DNA of 64,000 nucleotides, from positions 3,851,501-3,915,500 of the forward strand of contig NZ_CP013611.1 of the NCBI RefSeq assembly GCF_001482385.1, in the 5' to 3' direction. Made by a program: the position numbers and the translations under genes. Position 1 is the first letter of the stretch. Every line of letters starts with the position of its first letter. Below the pieces are notes generated by a model. That model worked only from the letters and a program-made list of their open reading frames with translations, searched no databases and had not been told where the DNA came from. Positions 21,101-29,211 of this stretch are shown here, piece after piece. The stretch comes from Pseudoalteromonas rubra. GTDB taxonomy: Bacteria; Pseudomonadota; Gammaproteobacteria; Enterobacterales; Alteromonadaceae.

Positions 21101-24100
21101 ACTGGCCCGGAGCTGGTCGCCTATATTAAGGCACAAGACTCGGCGCAGCTGGGTGCTCTGTTGAGTGACTGTGAGCGTCTGCTGGGTGAGCAGTTACCGG
21201 CCTATATGGTACCGGCCCACTTTGTCGGGCTGCAAAACTGGCCGCTGACAGCGAATGGTAAACTGGACAAAAAAGCACTGCCGGACCCGCAGGAAAAAGC
21301 CGCGGCCCAGCACGTTGCGCCACGCACAGCAACAGAGCAGCAGCTGGTTGAGCTGTGGTCTTCACTATTAAAGTTAACGCCGGACCAGATAAGCGTAGAC
21401 AGCAGCTTCTTTAAGCTGGGTGGGCATTCTTTGTTGTCGGTGCGTTTAGTGGCGGCAATCAAACAGGCCTTCGGGGTCGAATTCAGTATCAGCGAGTTGT
21501 TTGAACATGCGAGCATCGCCAGCCAGGCACAACAGGTCGAGCATAAACAGGCACAGGGAGGCAACACCGCACAGCGCATAGAGGTGCAGGCCCGTCCACA
21601 AGATGGTCGCATGGCCGCATCCTTTGCGCAGCAACGACTGTGGTTCATCGACCGCTTACAGGGTGGCTCGGCGCAATACAACATGCCAGCTGCGTTTGAA
21701 GTGAGCGGTGAGCTGGACCTGAGTGCTGTTGAGGCAGCACTGAACACCATAGTTGCGCGTCACGAAGTACTGCGCAGTTCATATTCAGAGGTGCAGGGAG
21801 AGATCTATCAACAGGCACAGGCTCCTTACGATTGTCAGGTAGAGCGTTTCGATCTCAGTAACCTGGAGGCGTCGGCGCAGGCTGAAGCTTTAGAGCAAAA
21901 CCTCATCACCTTTAGTCAACACGCTTTTGTGCTGCAAGAGGCACAAATGTTATCGGCGCGCTATCTGATCTTGTCGGATCAAAGCGGTGTGCTGGCGTTG
22001 AATATGCCTCATATCGTATCAGATGGTTGGTCGATGCAATTACTGGTCAAAGAGTTTACGGCCCTGTATACGGCGCATCTGTCCGGTCAGCATGCCCAAC
22101 TGGCACCCCTGCCCATTCAGTATGCTGATTATGCCCACTGGCAGCGCAACTGGCTGGCAGGAGATGCAGGGGTGAGTCAGCTGGACTACTGGAAAAAGCA
22201 ATTAGATGGTGTGCCAACTGTACATGGTTTACCGCTACAGGGACGCCGTGGGGAGATGAAAAACCACACTGGAGAGTCACTGGAGATGACCTTGTCACAG
22301 TCAGTCAGTCGCCGTCTGACCGAGCTGGCCAGCACCCTTGAGATCACTCCGTTTATGTTGTTACACGGCGCGCTGGCGATTGTGCTTTCACGTCACAGCA
22401 ACAGCCATGATATTGTGATTGGTACCCCGGTGGCCAACCGTCAGCATGCTGATCTGACGTCGCTGATAGGGTTTTTTGTTAACTCACTGGTATTGAGACT
22501 GAACACCAGTGACAAAACCCTCGCGGCTTTCTTTGAACACGTTAAACAGACCCATATTGCTGCGCAGGAAAATCAGGATATTCCATTTGAGCAGCTGGTT
22601 GAGCACCTGGACATAGAAACCAACACCAGCCAAAGCCCGCTGTTTCAGATTATGTTGCTGACGGACAACGATTATGGTCTGGATGCACCAAAAGCTCAGT
22701 CTACGCGACTGGGTGATGCGCAACTTAAGCCGATAGAAGATCCACAGGTCACGGTGAAGTTTGATCTGGACATTTTCATGTCAGTCAACGAGCACGGCGG
22801 CAAGCTGAAAATCCACTTCGATAACCACTTATTCAGTACGCAATACATTGACAGCTTAATGAGTCACCTGGCGAATACACTGACTAACCTGGCACAGGCT
22901 GATATGACTGAGCAATCGGTGGCACGTTTGCCGATGCTGAGTGAGCAACAGAGCCAGGAGTTGATCTTTGGCCGTAACCAGACACAGCGTAGTTATGATG
23001 ATGAGGCCTGCATTAACAGCATTTTTGAGCGTCATGTTGCGGCGCAGCCTGACGCGCCGGCGCTGCAATTTGGTGAGTATGTGCTGAGCTATCAGGCGCT
23101 GAACGAGCGTGCAGAGCAGCTTGCCAGTTACCTGGTTGCGCAGCACCAAATCGTGCCTGATACGATAGTCGGCCTGTGTATGGAACGCTCGGCAGATATG
23201 ATCATTGCGATGCTGGCTATTCTTAAAGCTGGCGGGGCTTACTTACCGCTGGATCCGGATTATCCGATGGAGCGCCTGGAATACATGGTTGATGATGCCA
23301 AAGTCGCTCAGATCCTAAGTTATGGTCGAGGTGTTGAAGTGACTGACGCCTTGTGTCAGGGCAGAGACATCGCTAACCTCAATGTCAGCAACCTGTCAGA
23401 GGCCGCAGCGTCAGACGAACAGCCACTGGGAATTCTTAAATCGAATCACTCGCTGGCGTATGTGATTTATACTTCAGGCTCAACAGGGCGTCCAAAAGGC
23501 GTGGGGCTGAGCCACAAGGGGGCGGTGAACCTCGCTGCCAACCAGCAGGTGCTGTTCGATATCACACCTGCCAGCCGGGTATTGCAATTTGCGTCAATCA
23601 GCTTTGATGCCGCGACCTGGGATTGGGTCATGGCTTTACTCAACGGCGCTACTCTGGTGATCTGTGATGAGCAGGCTCGTACCGAAGGGGGTAAGTTAGG
23701 TGAGGTGCTGAAACAACAAGCTATTACGCACGCAACCTTGCCACCGGCCTTGTTGAGCACCATGGCGTTACAAACAGACTTAGCCTTGCAGTGCCTGATT
23801 GTGGCGGGTGAAGCCTGTGAAGAGCAGGTTGTAGAGCGCTGGAGGCGCCATTATCGCTTCTTTAATGCCTATGGTCCGTCGGAGACCTCTGTGTGTGCTA
23901 CGGTGGGTGAAATTACGGATAACAGCATTCATATCGGGCGTCCTTTGTATAATGTGCAAACCCTGATTTTGGATGAGCATCAAAGTCTGGTGCCATTTGG
24001 CTGTGCCGGTGAACTGTATGTCGGTGGTGACGGCCTGGCACGCGGTTATCTGAATCAGCCACAGCTGACGGCTGAGCGTTTCATTGACAATCCTTTTTAT

Positions 24101-27100
24101 GATGCCAGTGTGCCCGGCAGCTCTGAGCGTTTATACCGAACCGGTGACCTGGTGCGTTATCAGGCTGATGGCAACCTGGCCTTTATTGGCCGTACTGATG
24201 ACCAGATCAAGATCCGCGGCTTCCGTGTTGAGCTGGGTGAAATTGCCCAGCAGCTGAGTCAGCAAGCAGGTGTTGAATCCGCCCTGGTGGTTGCTAAGAC
24301 AGGCGCCATAGGCACCTATCTGGTTGCTTATTTGCAGCCAGCTCAGGCCGTTAGCGAGCTATCTGACAATGAATTTACTCAAGGTGCTTTGGCCGAACTG
24401 GCCAGTCAGGTGCCTGACTATATGGTGCCCAAGTTGGGTGTGGTGGTCGCTGAGTGGCCTTTGACAGCCAACGGCAAAATTAATAAAAAGGCGCTGCCAG
24501 AGGCAGATACCATGGCATTGCAGGGTAAATATGTGGCACCAGCCTGTGAGACTGAACTCGCTATTTGTCAGATTTGGGGTGAGTTGCTGGACATGGCACC
24601 GGAAACCATCAGTACCACAGCGAACTTCTTCCACTTAGGGGGTCACTCGCTGTTATCTGTCAGGCTGGCTGCGGGACTGCGCGAGCAGCTGGGTGTCGAG
24701 CTGCCAGTGAAAACCCTGTTCAATGCCGCAACGATTGCGGAGCAGGCTGAAGAAATTATGGCTCGTCGCGGACAAGCGGTGCGCGACGGCGTTAAAGCCC
24801 TGCCCAGAATCACCATGCAGGATGAGCAACTAGGCCAGTATAGTGCATTGCCACAGTCGTTCGCCCAGCAACGCCTATGGTTTATCGATCAGTTACACAG
24901 TGATTCGGCACAATACAATATGCCGGCAGCTTTTGAAGTTGAAGGGGAGCTGGAATTGGCCGTGGTTGAAGCGGCACTGCAAACCATCATTGCCCGACAT
25001 GAAGTGCTCAGAACGGTGTATCGTGATGGTGAGCACGGTGCTGAGCAGCTGATCCTGGATGAGGCACAATTTAGTCTCAGTTATGAAGATGTCCGTATGT
25101 ACAACCCAGCACAGCAACAACAGGCGATTGCCGGGGCGATGACTCAGTTATTGAGTCAACCGTTTGACTTGACGAAAGATGTGATGGTGCGTGCGGGTTA
25201 TCTGCATACTTCACAGAGCAGTGGGGTGCTGTTGTTTAATATGCACCATATTGCTTCTGATGGCTGGTCTATGCAGGTGCTGGTAAAAGAGTTTGTTGCC
25301 TTGTATCAGGCCTACAGTCAGGGTCAGGGCAATCCACTGGCACCGCTGACCATTCAGTATGCCGATTATGCACAATGGCAGCGGGCATACTTGAGTGAGG
25401 CAGTGCTGGAGCAGCAACTGGGATATTGGCAGCAACAGCTGGCCGATGTACCACCGGTGCACAGTCTGCCTCTGGATCACCCACGTCCGGAAGTGAAACA
25501 ACATCAGGGCGCGCAGGTAACAGGCTCGCTCAGTAAAGAAGTTGCACAGGGGCTAACAACGCTGGCCAAAGCCGAAGGGCTGACGCCGTTTATGCTGCTG
25601 CATGGGGCGCTGTCATTGCTATTATCCAGACACAGTAATGCACAGAATATTGTGATAGGTACCCCGGTTGCCAACCGTACTCAGGCCGAGCTGGAGCCAT
25701 TAATTGGTTTCTTTGTTAATACCTTAGTGCTGAATGTCAATACTGATCAGGCGACGCTAGCAGAGTATCTGGCACATGTTAAGAACGTGCACCTCGATGC
25801 TCAGTCAAATCAGGATGTGCCGTTTGAGCAACTGGTTGAACAGCTCAATGTGCCACGCAGCACGGCACATACGCCGCTGTTCCAGGTCATGTTGCGCACT
25901 CAGACAGATTATGGTCTGAATGCGGGGATGGATGAGTCTGTGTTGTCTCTGGGTGACGCGCTGTTGAGCCCACTGGCTGAGGACTCCGTGGTGGCCAAGT
26001 TTGATCTCGATGTGCATATGGCGCTGAGCGAGTCGGGCGTCGATATCTGCTGGACTTATGACACAGCCCTGTTCAGTGCGGCGCGTATCGAGACCCTTAA
26101 CCGTCACCTGGGTGAGCTACTGAGCGTACTGACGGCGTCAGAGCCGAAAGAGGTGCTGACCAGGGTGCCGGGCACCCTTAATATGCTGTCACAGGCAGAG
26201 CAGCAAGAGTTGCTGGTATCACTGAATCAAACAGAGCAAGACTATGACACACAGCTGTGCATCCATACTTTGTTTGAGCAACAGGCACAGCAGCAGCCGC
26301 AGGCGATTGCCCTGACTGGACCGCAGCGCACCTTGAGTTATGAGGCACTGAATACGCTGAGTAACCAGTTCGCGCATCATCTGATTGACCAGTATGGGAT
26401 TGCACCGGGGCAGCGTGTCGGTATTTGTGTAGAGCGTTCGGAGTATATCCTGGTCACTATGCTGGCAGTACTCAAAGCCGGTGCAGCCTATGTGCCCTTT
26501 GATCATCATAACACGCTGCATCGTAATCAACAGATCATAGACGATGCGCAGTTAGACGTGGTGTTTACCGACCCTGAGCGTATCGCAACCTTGCCGCAAA
26601 GCTGTGCACGTCTTGAGGTCGCGGCACTTGAAGCTCAGCTGAGCGACCAGGGTAAGCGGGATAATCCACAACAGACTGTCAGTGCCGGTGATCTGGCCTA
26701 TGTTATCTATACGTCGGGCACGACGGGTAAACCAAAAGGCGTTCAGTTGCGCCACTCTAATGTGTGTGACTACTTGCAGTCGGTACAGCACAGATATTAT
26801 GCGCAGCCGCAGTCGTCATTACTGGTCACGTCTTATGCCTTCGATATCAGTGTACCTAGCTTATTCCTGCCGTTGATCAGTGGTACATCAGTCAATATTC
26901 TGGCTGGTGAAGCGCGCTTTGAAAGCATGAAACACGAATTGCTGGAGCAGCCTTACCTGCTGCGCATGACACCGCATCATGGTAAAGCCCTGGTGGCCTT
27001 TATGGGCGAAGCGGTTTGTCAGCTGACTCATACCTTTGTGATTGGGGGAGAAGCCTTCCCGCTGGAACTTTATGATCAACTGCAGGCTAAATTTCCAAAC

Positions 27101-28111
27101 AGTGTTATCTATAACCATTATGGTCCGACAGAAGCAACCGTCGGGGCAATTGCATTGAATGTCACGGCTCAGCGTGACCAAATCGGTGCCACTATGCCCA
27201 TAGGTCGACCGCTTCCAAATACCAAAGTGTATATACTAAACAAAGAGTTAGGGCTTGTTCCTAAAGGTGCGATGGGCGAGCTGTATATTGCCGGACCAAG
27301 TGTTTCTAAAGGATACCTAAATCGAGATGAGCTAACTCAAAAGAGCTTTGTTGTCAATCCATTTGAAGACGAAAATTCGCAATATAACCTGATGTATAAG
27401 ACAGGTGACTTGGCTCGGTATATCGGCGAAGATTATCTCGAATATTGCGGACGTGTTGACGAGCAAATCAAGATCCGAGGCTTCAGAATTGAAGTGGGTG
27501 ATATTGAGAGTCAGTTGTTGCAATTGCCTGAAGTCGATTCTGCTGTTGTGCAGGCGAAAGAGTTGGCCGGGCAGCTGCAGTTGGTGGCTTATGTAAAATT
27601 TGATCTCATGCATGAGATCAAATTTGCCTCGAGTGAGTCGCAGCTTCAGGATAATGAACGCAAGCTGGCAGCAATCAAGCGCAGCCTGGCGGGTCAATTG
27701 CCTGAGTATATGCTGCCCAGTCAGTATCTGGTGATGACTGACTGGCCATTGTCGGCAAACGGTAAGCTGGATAAGAAAGCGCTGCCGGAACCATCGCTAA
27801 CTGAACTCTCCTCAGTGGCGGTGCAGCCGGTCAGTGAGACAGAAGTGCGTTTAGTGCAGATTTGGTCTGAGGTTTTGCAAACCTCGGAGGAGCACATCAG
27901 CGTGGTTGAGAGCTTCTTCTCACTGGGAGGCAACTCCTTGTCCCTGATGCTGTTGCTGAATAAATTGCGCAGCGAATTTGGCGCAGCATTGCAACTGCGT
28001 GAGTTGTACCAAAGTTCAGACATTCAGAGCATGGCCAAACGCATTGAGCACCTGCTGTGGATGGAACAAGACGATGATGATGAGTATGAGGGGGAGCTAC
28101 TCGTACTTTAA
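18149..28111 (+). CDS. NRPS, modules 6-8 (dock-C-A-T-C-A-T-C-A-T; Asp-like, Phe, Asp-like)
   Basis: 3,320-residue elongation synthetase with an N-terminal docking segment (1-60). C1 ~76 has HHIACDA at 207-213, with Ala in place of the usual Gly. A1 ~543 reads D-I-P-R-V-G-H-V-G-K, T1 is near 1090. C2 ~1153 has PHIVSDG at 1287-1293, where the first histidine is proline. A2 ~1624 reads D-A-W-T-I-A-A-V-C-K (the Phe code), T2 is near 2164. C3 ~2234 has HHIASDG. A3 ~2706 again reads D-I-P-R-V-G-H-V-G-K, and T3 (GGNS) is near 3259. The A1/A3 code resembles the Asp code D-L-T-K-V-G-H-I-G-K with Arg for Lys at the side-chain-reading position, so an acidic residue is predicted. A3 contains a ten-residue in-frame palindrome product (KFDLMHEIKF) in a variable linker. 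The tail (GELLVL) probably docks on module 9. ATG 18149 overlaps the previous stop by one base (TAATG). Confidence 0.95.
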   Translation: MNTQAIIDQLTNNQILLSVNGDRLAVESKKGALTPELASLIRDNKPALMEYLSQQQAPLAAVNPIQPVVREAGKSYPLSSAQKRFWFIDQLRGGSSDYHMPLAFTLTDAVSMAHLESALNHVLKKHEILRSRYVLAADGATEQQLSDESISIRYHDSASCDEQTFKADIQACIAAPFALDSDLMIRVDHFRTPDALHADALLIINIHHIACDAWSLDILKQDLMTAYMQLQGGMQPQAELPLQYLDYASWQQDWLNGEQCVQQTDYWRNKLAGMAQLHSLPLDHARQADKANFGKLYSEALPAELVPVLHRIAREYKLTPFMLLHSALALALSQYGQYQDVVMGTTISNRDSEQLHPMIGCFLNRLVLRLDTDRAQSLSDYLKQVARTHIEAQNNQLLPFDNLVEALDINRAANYSPLFQIQFTLGSELGELSSQDAALLSNAGFAGFELSKETVVVRGDLDIHARVSEQNMVIDWSYDNELFDTQTIATLSSLFQQICRNLTQAYQQQTITTASVADVMFNQPQTLYTQAGECRLDDATGLIERFEQQAVLTPDAIAVLSDTEQLSYAQLNAQAAKLADCLQEQGVEPGDLVGVCMPRSACLMVSLLGVLKAGAAYIPFEPSNTKARNQQIIADAALEWVIVSDALAARVPDAGVDLLLLEQDVTDTNWLSGYDAEFCAQTVAHDSPAYVIYTSGSTGTPKGVEISHRALMDYLNFALKGYYADHLNGSLLVTSHGFDIGVPSLYLPLLSGGSVQLLDNQELLPALSKALNKPDEPRLVRMTPHHVEGILALQEAPLAGVQHVFVIGGERFERDVALALQTQFPDSQVFNHYGPSEATVGCVMYDISANQADLPAELPIGRAMDNTYAYVLDAQLNALPQGARGELFVGGPCLATGYVNNPTLSAERFIENPFYDPSDATSPARLYRTGDQVRYQNSGELMFLGRIDEQVKIRGFRVELGDISSQLQQISGVESAEVLCKSLATGPELVAYIKAQDSAQLGALLSDCERLLGEQLPAYMVPAHFVGLQNWPLTANGKLDKKALPDPQEKAAAQHVAPRTATEQQLVELWSSLLKLTPDQISVDSSFFKLGGHSLLSVRLVAAIKQAFGVEFSISELFEHASIASQAQQVEHKQAQGGNTAQRIEVQARPQDGRMAASFAQQRLWFIDRLQGGSAQYNMPAAFEVSGELDLSAVEAALNTIVARHEVLRSSYSEVQGEIYQQAQAPYDCQVERFDLSNLEASAQAEALEQNLITFSQHAFVLQEAQMLSARYLILSDQSGVLALNMPHIVSDGWSMQLLVKEFTALYTAHLSGQHAQLAPLPIQYADYAHWQRNWLAGDAGVSQLDYWKKQLDGVPTVHGLPLQGRRGEMKNHTGESLEMTLSQSVSRRLTELASTLEITPFMLLHGALAIVLSRHSNSHDIVIGTPVANRQHADLTSLIGFFVNSLVLRLNTSDKTLAAFFEHVKQTHIAAQENQDIPFEQLVEHLDIETNTSQSPLFQIMLLTDNDYGLDAPKAQSTRLGDAQLKPIEDPQVTVKFDLDIFMSVNEHGGKLKIHFDNHLFSTQYIDSLMSHLANTLTNLAQADMTEQSVARLPMLSEQQSQELIFGRNQTQRSYDDEACINSIFERHVAAQPDAPALQFGEYVLSYQALNERAEQLASYLVAQHQIVPDTIVGLCMERSADMIIAMLAILKAGGAYLPLDPDYPMERLEYMVDDAKVAQILSYGRGVEVTDALCQGRDIANLNVSNLSEAAASDEQPLGILKSNHSLAYVIYTSGSTGRPKGVGLSHKGAVNLAANQQVLFDITPASRVLQFASISFDAATWDWVMALLNGATLVICDEQARTEGGKLGEVLKQQAITHATLPPALLSTMALQTDLALQCLIVAGEACEEQVVERWRRHYRFFNAYGPSETSVCATVGEITDNSIHIGRPLYNVQTLILDEHQSLVPFGCAGELYVGGDGLARGYLNQPQLTAERFIDNPFYDASVPGSSERLYRTGDLVRYQADGNLAFIGRTDDQIKIRGFRVELGEIAQQLSQQAGVESALVVAKTGAIGTYLVAYLQPAQAVSELSDNEFTQGALAELASQVPDYMVPKLGVVVAEWPLTANGKINKKALPEADTMALQGKYVAPACETELAICQIWGELLDMAPETISTTANFFHLGGHSLLSVRLAAGLREQLGVELPVKTLFNAATIAEQAEEIMARRGQAVRDGVKALPRITMQDEQLGQYSALPQSFAQQRLWFIDQLHSDSAQYNMPAAFEVEGELELAVVEAALQTIIARHEVLRTVYRDGEHGAEQLILDEAQFSLSYEDVRMYNPAQQQQAIAGAMTQLLSQPFDLTKDVMVRAGYLHTSQSSGVLLFNMHHIASDGWSMQVLVKEFVALYQAYSQGQGNPLAPLTIQYADYAQWQRAYLSEAVLEQQLGYWQQQLADVPPVHSLPLDHPRPEVKQHQGAQVTGSLSKEVAQGLTTLAKAEGLTPFMLLHGALSLLLSRHSNAQNIVIGTPVANRTQAELEPLIGFFVNTLVLNVNTDQATLAEYLAHVKNVHLDAQSNQDVPFEQLVEQLNVPRSTAHTPLFQVMLRTQTDYGLNAGMDESVLSLGDALLSPLAEDSVVAKFDLDVHMALSESGVDICWTYDTALFSAARIETLNRHLGELLSVLTASEPKEVLTRVPGTLNMLSQAEQQELLVSLNQTEQDYDTQLCIHTLFEQQAQQQPQAIALTGPQRTLSYEALNTLSNQFAHHLIDQYGIAPGQRVGICVERSEYILVTMLAVLKAGAAYVPFDHHNTLHRNQQIIDDAQLDVVFTDPERIATLPQSCARLEVAALEAQLSDQGKRDNPQQTVSAGDLAYVIYTSGTTGKPKGVQLRHSNVCDYLQSVQHRYYAQPQSSLLVTSYAFDISVPSLFLPLISGTSVNILAGEARFESMKHELLEQPYLLRMTPHHGKALVAFMGEAVCQLTHTFVIGGEAFPLELYDQLQAKFPNSVIYNHYGPTEATVGAIALNVTAQRDQIGATMPIGRPLPNTKVYILNKELGLVPKGAMGELYIAGPSVSKGYLNRDELTQKSFVVNPFEDENSQYNLMYKTGDLARYIGEDYLEYCGRVDEQIKIRGFRIEVGDIESQLLQLPEVDSAVVQAKELAGQLQLVAYVKFDLMHEIKFASSESQLQDNERKLAAIKRSLAGQLPEYMLPSQYLVMTDWPLSANGKLDKKALPEPSLTELSSVAVQPVSETEVRLVQIWSEVLQTSEEHISVVESFFSLGGNSLSLMLLLNKLRSEFGAALQLRELYQSSDIQSMAKRIEHLLWMEQDDDDEYEGELLVL
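19778..21778 (+). repeat. 2.0 kb dispersed repeat, copy 1 (Asp-like A-T block)
   Basis: Nearly identical to 55935-57935 with a constant offset of 36,157 bases and no indels seen. It starts at the beginning of the A domain (ERFEQQA) and ends in the next C domain just after the ARHEVLRS motif. Confidence 0.92.
27596..27625. repeat. 30-base perfect palindrome inside an A domain
   Basis: Two 15-base arms (left arm aaatttgatctcatg) meet with no spacer at 27610/27611. The sequence is read in frame as KFDLMHEIKF. The central 24 bases also occur in the intergenic palindrome at 54022-54053. The stretch between the AYVK motif and LPEYM is about 12 residues longer in this A domain than in the first A domain of the same protein, which fits insertion of a short element. 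Confidence 0.9.
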
Positions 28112-28121
28112 ATTGATTTAT

Positions 28122-28150
28122 CGGTGCGTCATGGGAGTCATGGCGCACCG
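28122..28150 (+). other. hairpin between module 8 gene and hydroxylase gene
   Basis: A 12-pair stem (one G-T pair; left arm cggtgcgtcatg, right arm catggcgcaccg) with a five-base loop lies 11 bases after the stop of the module 6-8 gene. No T-run follows, so it is not a classic terminator. It could slow transcription, protect the 3' end or mark a processing site. It accounts for most of the 65-base gap. Confidence 0.65.
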
Positions 28151-28176
28151 ACTTATAATGACAAAAAGGAACCCGT

Positions 28177-29160
28177 ATGGCTTTGACTATCACTATGCCC
28201 GAGGTCGCAAAATTAAACGACCAGGCACACAGTCCGGTAGTGATACAGTTACATCAGGATAGTGCACCGTATGAGCAAGTCGTTGCTTTGCAAGACACGA
28301 TTGATCAACACCTAGCGGATGCCGGGGCGGTACTGCTGCGTGGTGGTAACTTTGGCTCACCCGCTCAGGTCGAACAACTGGCTGCCTGTTTTATGACACA
28401 GGTGCTGACCAATAACACCGAGCATCGTCCGGCAAGCACCAATGGTAATGTGCAACGACCGGTTGATTACTCAGAGTCTGAATTCCTTCTTTGGCACAAT
28501 GAAAATACCTTCAATCAACGCTTTCCCGGCCGTGCGATTTTTGCCTGCGAACAACCCGCGCTGAGCGGTGGACAAACGCCAATAGCCGATGCCCGCTCTG
28601 TGCTGTCCCAGTTACCCGCCGATTTAGTTCAGGAGTTTGTCGATAAACAGGTCATGTATGTCCGTAACTATCAGGCCGATGACTTTGTTGGGCTGGGCTG
28701 GAAAACTATTTTCCAAACGGAAAATAAGGCTGAGGTAGAGGCGAAATGTCGAGATCAGGCACTGGAGTTTGAGTGGCGCGGCGAGCAATTAACCACGCGC
28801 GCGATTCGACCGGCCGTGGTTATCCACCCTGCCACCCAGGCACCTTGTTGGGTTACTCAGGCACAGCATTGGCATTTCAGTTGTCTGAATGAGGATCTCA
28901 AGGAAAACCTGGCCATTATGTTTGACGATGAGGCCGATTATCCGCGCAACTGCTATTTTGGCAATGGCGACAGAATTTCCGATCAGACCATGGCCCAGAT
29001 ACTTCAGGTCTATCAGGCCAATCATCAGCAGTTCGACTGGCAGCAAGGTGATGTCATGTTGGTCGACAACCTATTAAAAGCCCATGCCCGAAACCCGTAT
29101 CAGGGTGCCAGAAAAATTTTGGTGTGTTTTGGCGATCCCATTAGTTTCTCTCAACTGTAA
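28177..29160 (+). CDS. SyrP-like Fe(II)/2-oxoglutarate amino acid beta-hydroxylase
   Basis: 327 residues, full length for the TauD/SyrP-like dioxygenases that beta-hydroxylate an amino acid, often Asp or Asn, free or bound to an NRPS carrier domain. The metal facial triad is visible: His107 and Glu109 in WHNENTF and the distal His303 in LLKAHARNPYQGARK, whose arginines fit 2-oxoglutarate binding. The SGGQTPIADAR segment is typical of the family. The gene lies between the Asp-like module 8 and the Asn module 9, so these residues are the likeliest targets (inference). AAAAAGGA six bases before ATG 28177 is a good ribosome-binding site. It is clearly diverged from the second copy at 61714-62685, which suggests different target residues rather than simple redundancy. 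Confidence 0.88.
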   Translation: MALTITMPEVAKLNDQAHSPVVIQLHQDSAPYEQVVALQDTIDQHLADAGAVLLRGGNFGSPAQVEQLAACFMTQVLTNNTEHRPASTNGNVQRPVDYSESEFLLWHNENTFNQRFPGRAIFACEQPALSGGQTPIADARSVLSQLPADLVQEFVDKQVMYVRNYQADDFVGLGWKTIFQTENKAEVEAKCRDQALEFEWRGEQLTTRAIRPAVVIHPATQAPCWVTQAQHWHFSCLNEDLKENLAIMFDDEADYPRNCYFGNGDRISDQTMAQILQVYQANHQQFDWQQGDVMLVDNLLKAHARNPYQGARKILVCFGDPISFSQL

Positions 29161-29211
29161 TTCGGGGTCTCCCTTAGCCGTAATCAACCGCATTAAGTCA
29201 GGAATAGCGAA

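Noticed and set aside
21202..21750. 182-codon open frame on the minus strand (also at 57359-57907)
   Set aside because: It is antisense to the T-C region of the NRPS and appears twice only because the DNA is repeated. Its composition is that of a shadow frame and it has no ribosome-binding site.
28154..28159. Perfect TATAAT as a promoter for the first hydroxylase
   Set aside because: No -35-like element is found 16-18 bases upstream, and the position is immediately after a hairpin, so chance is more likely.
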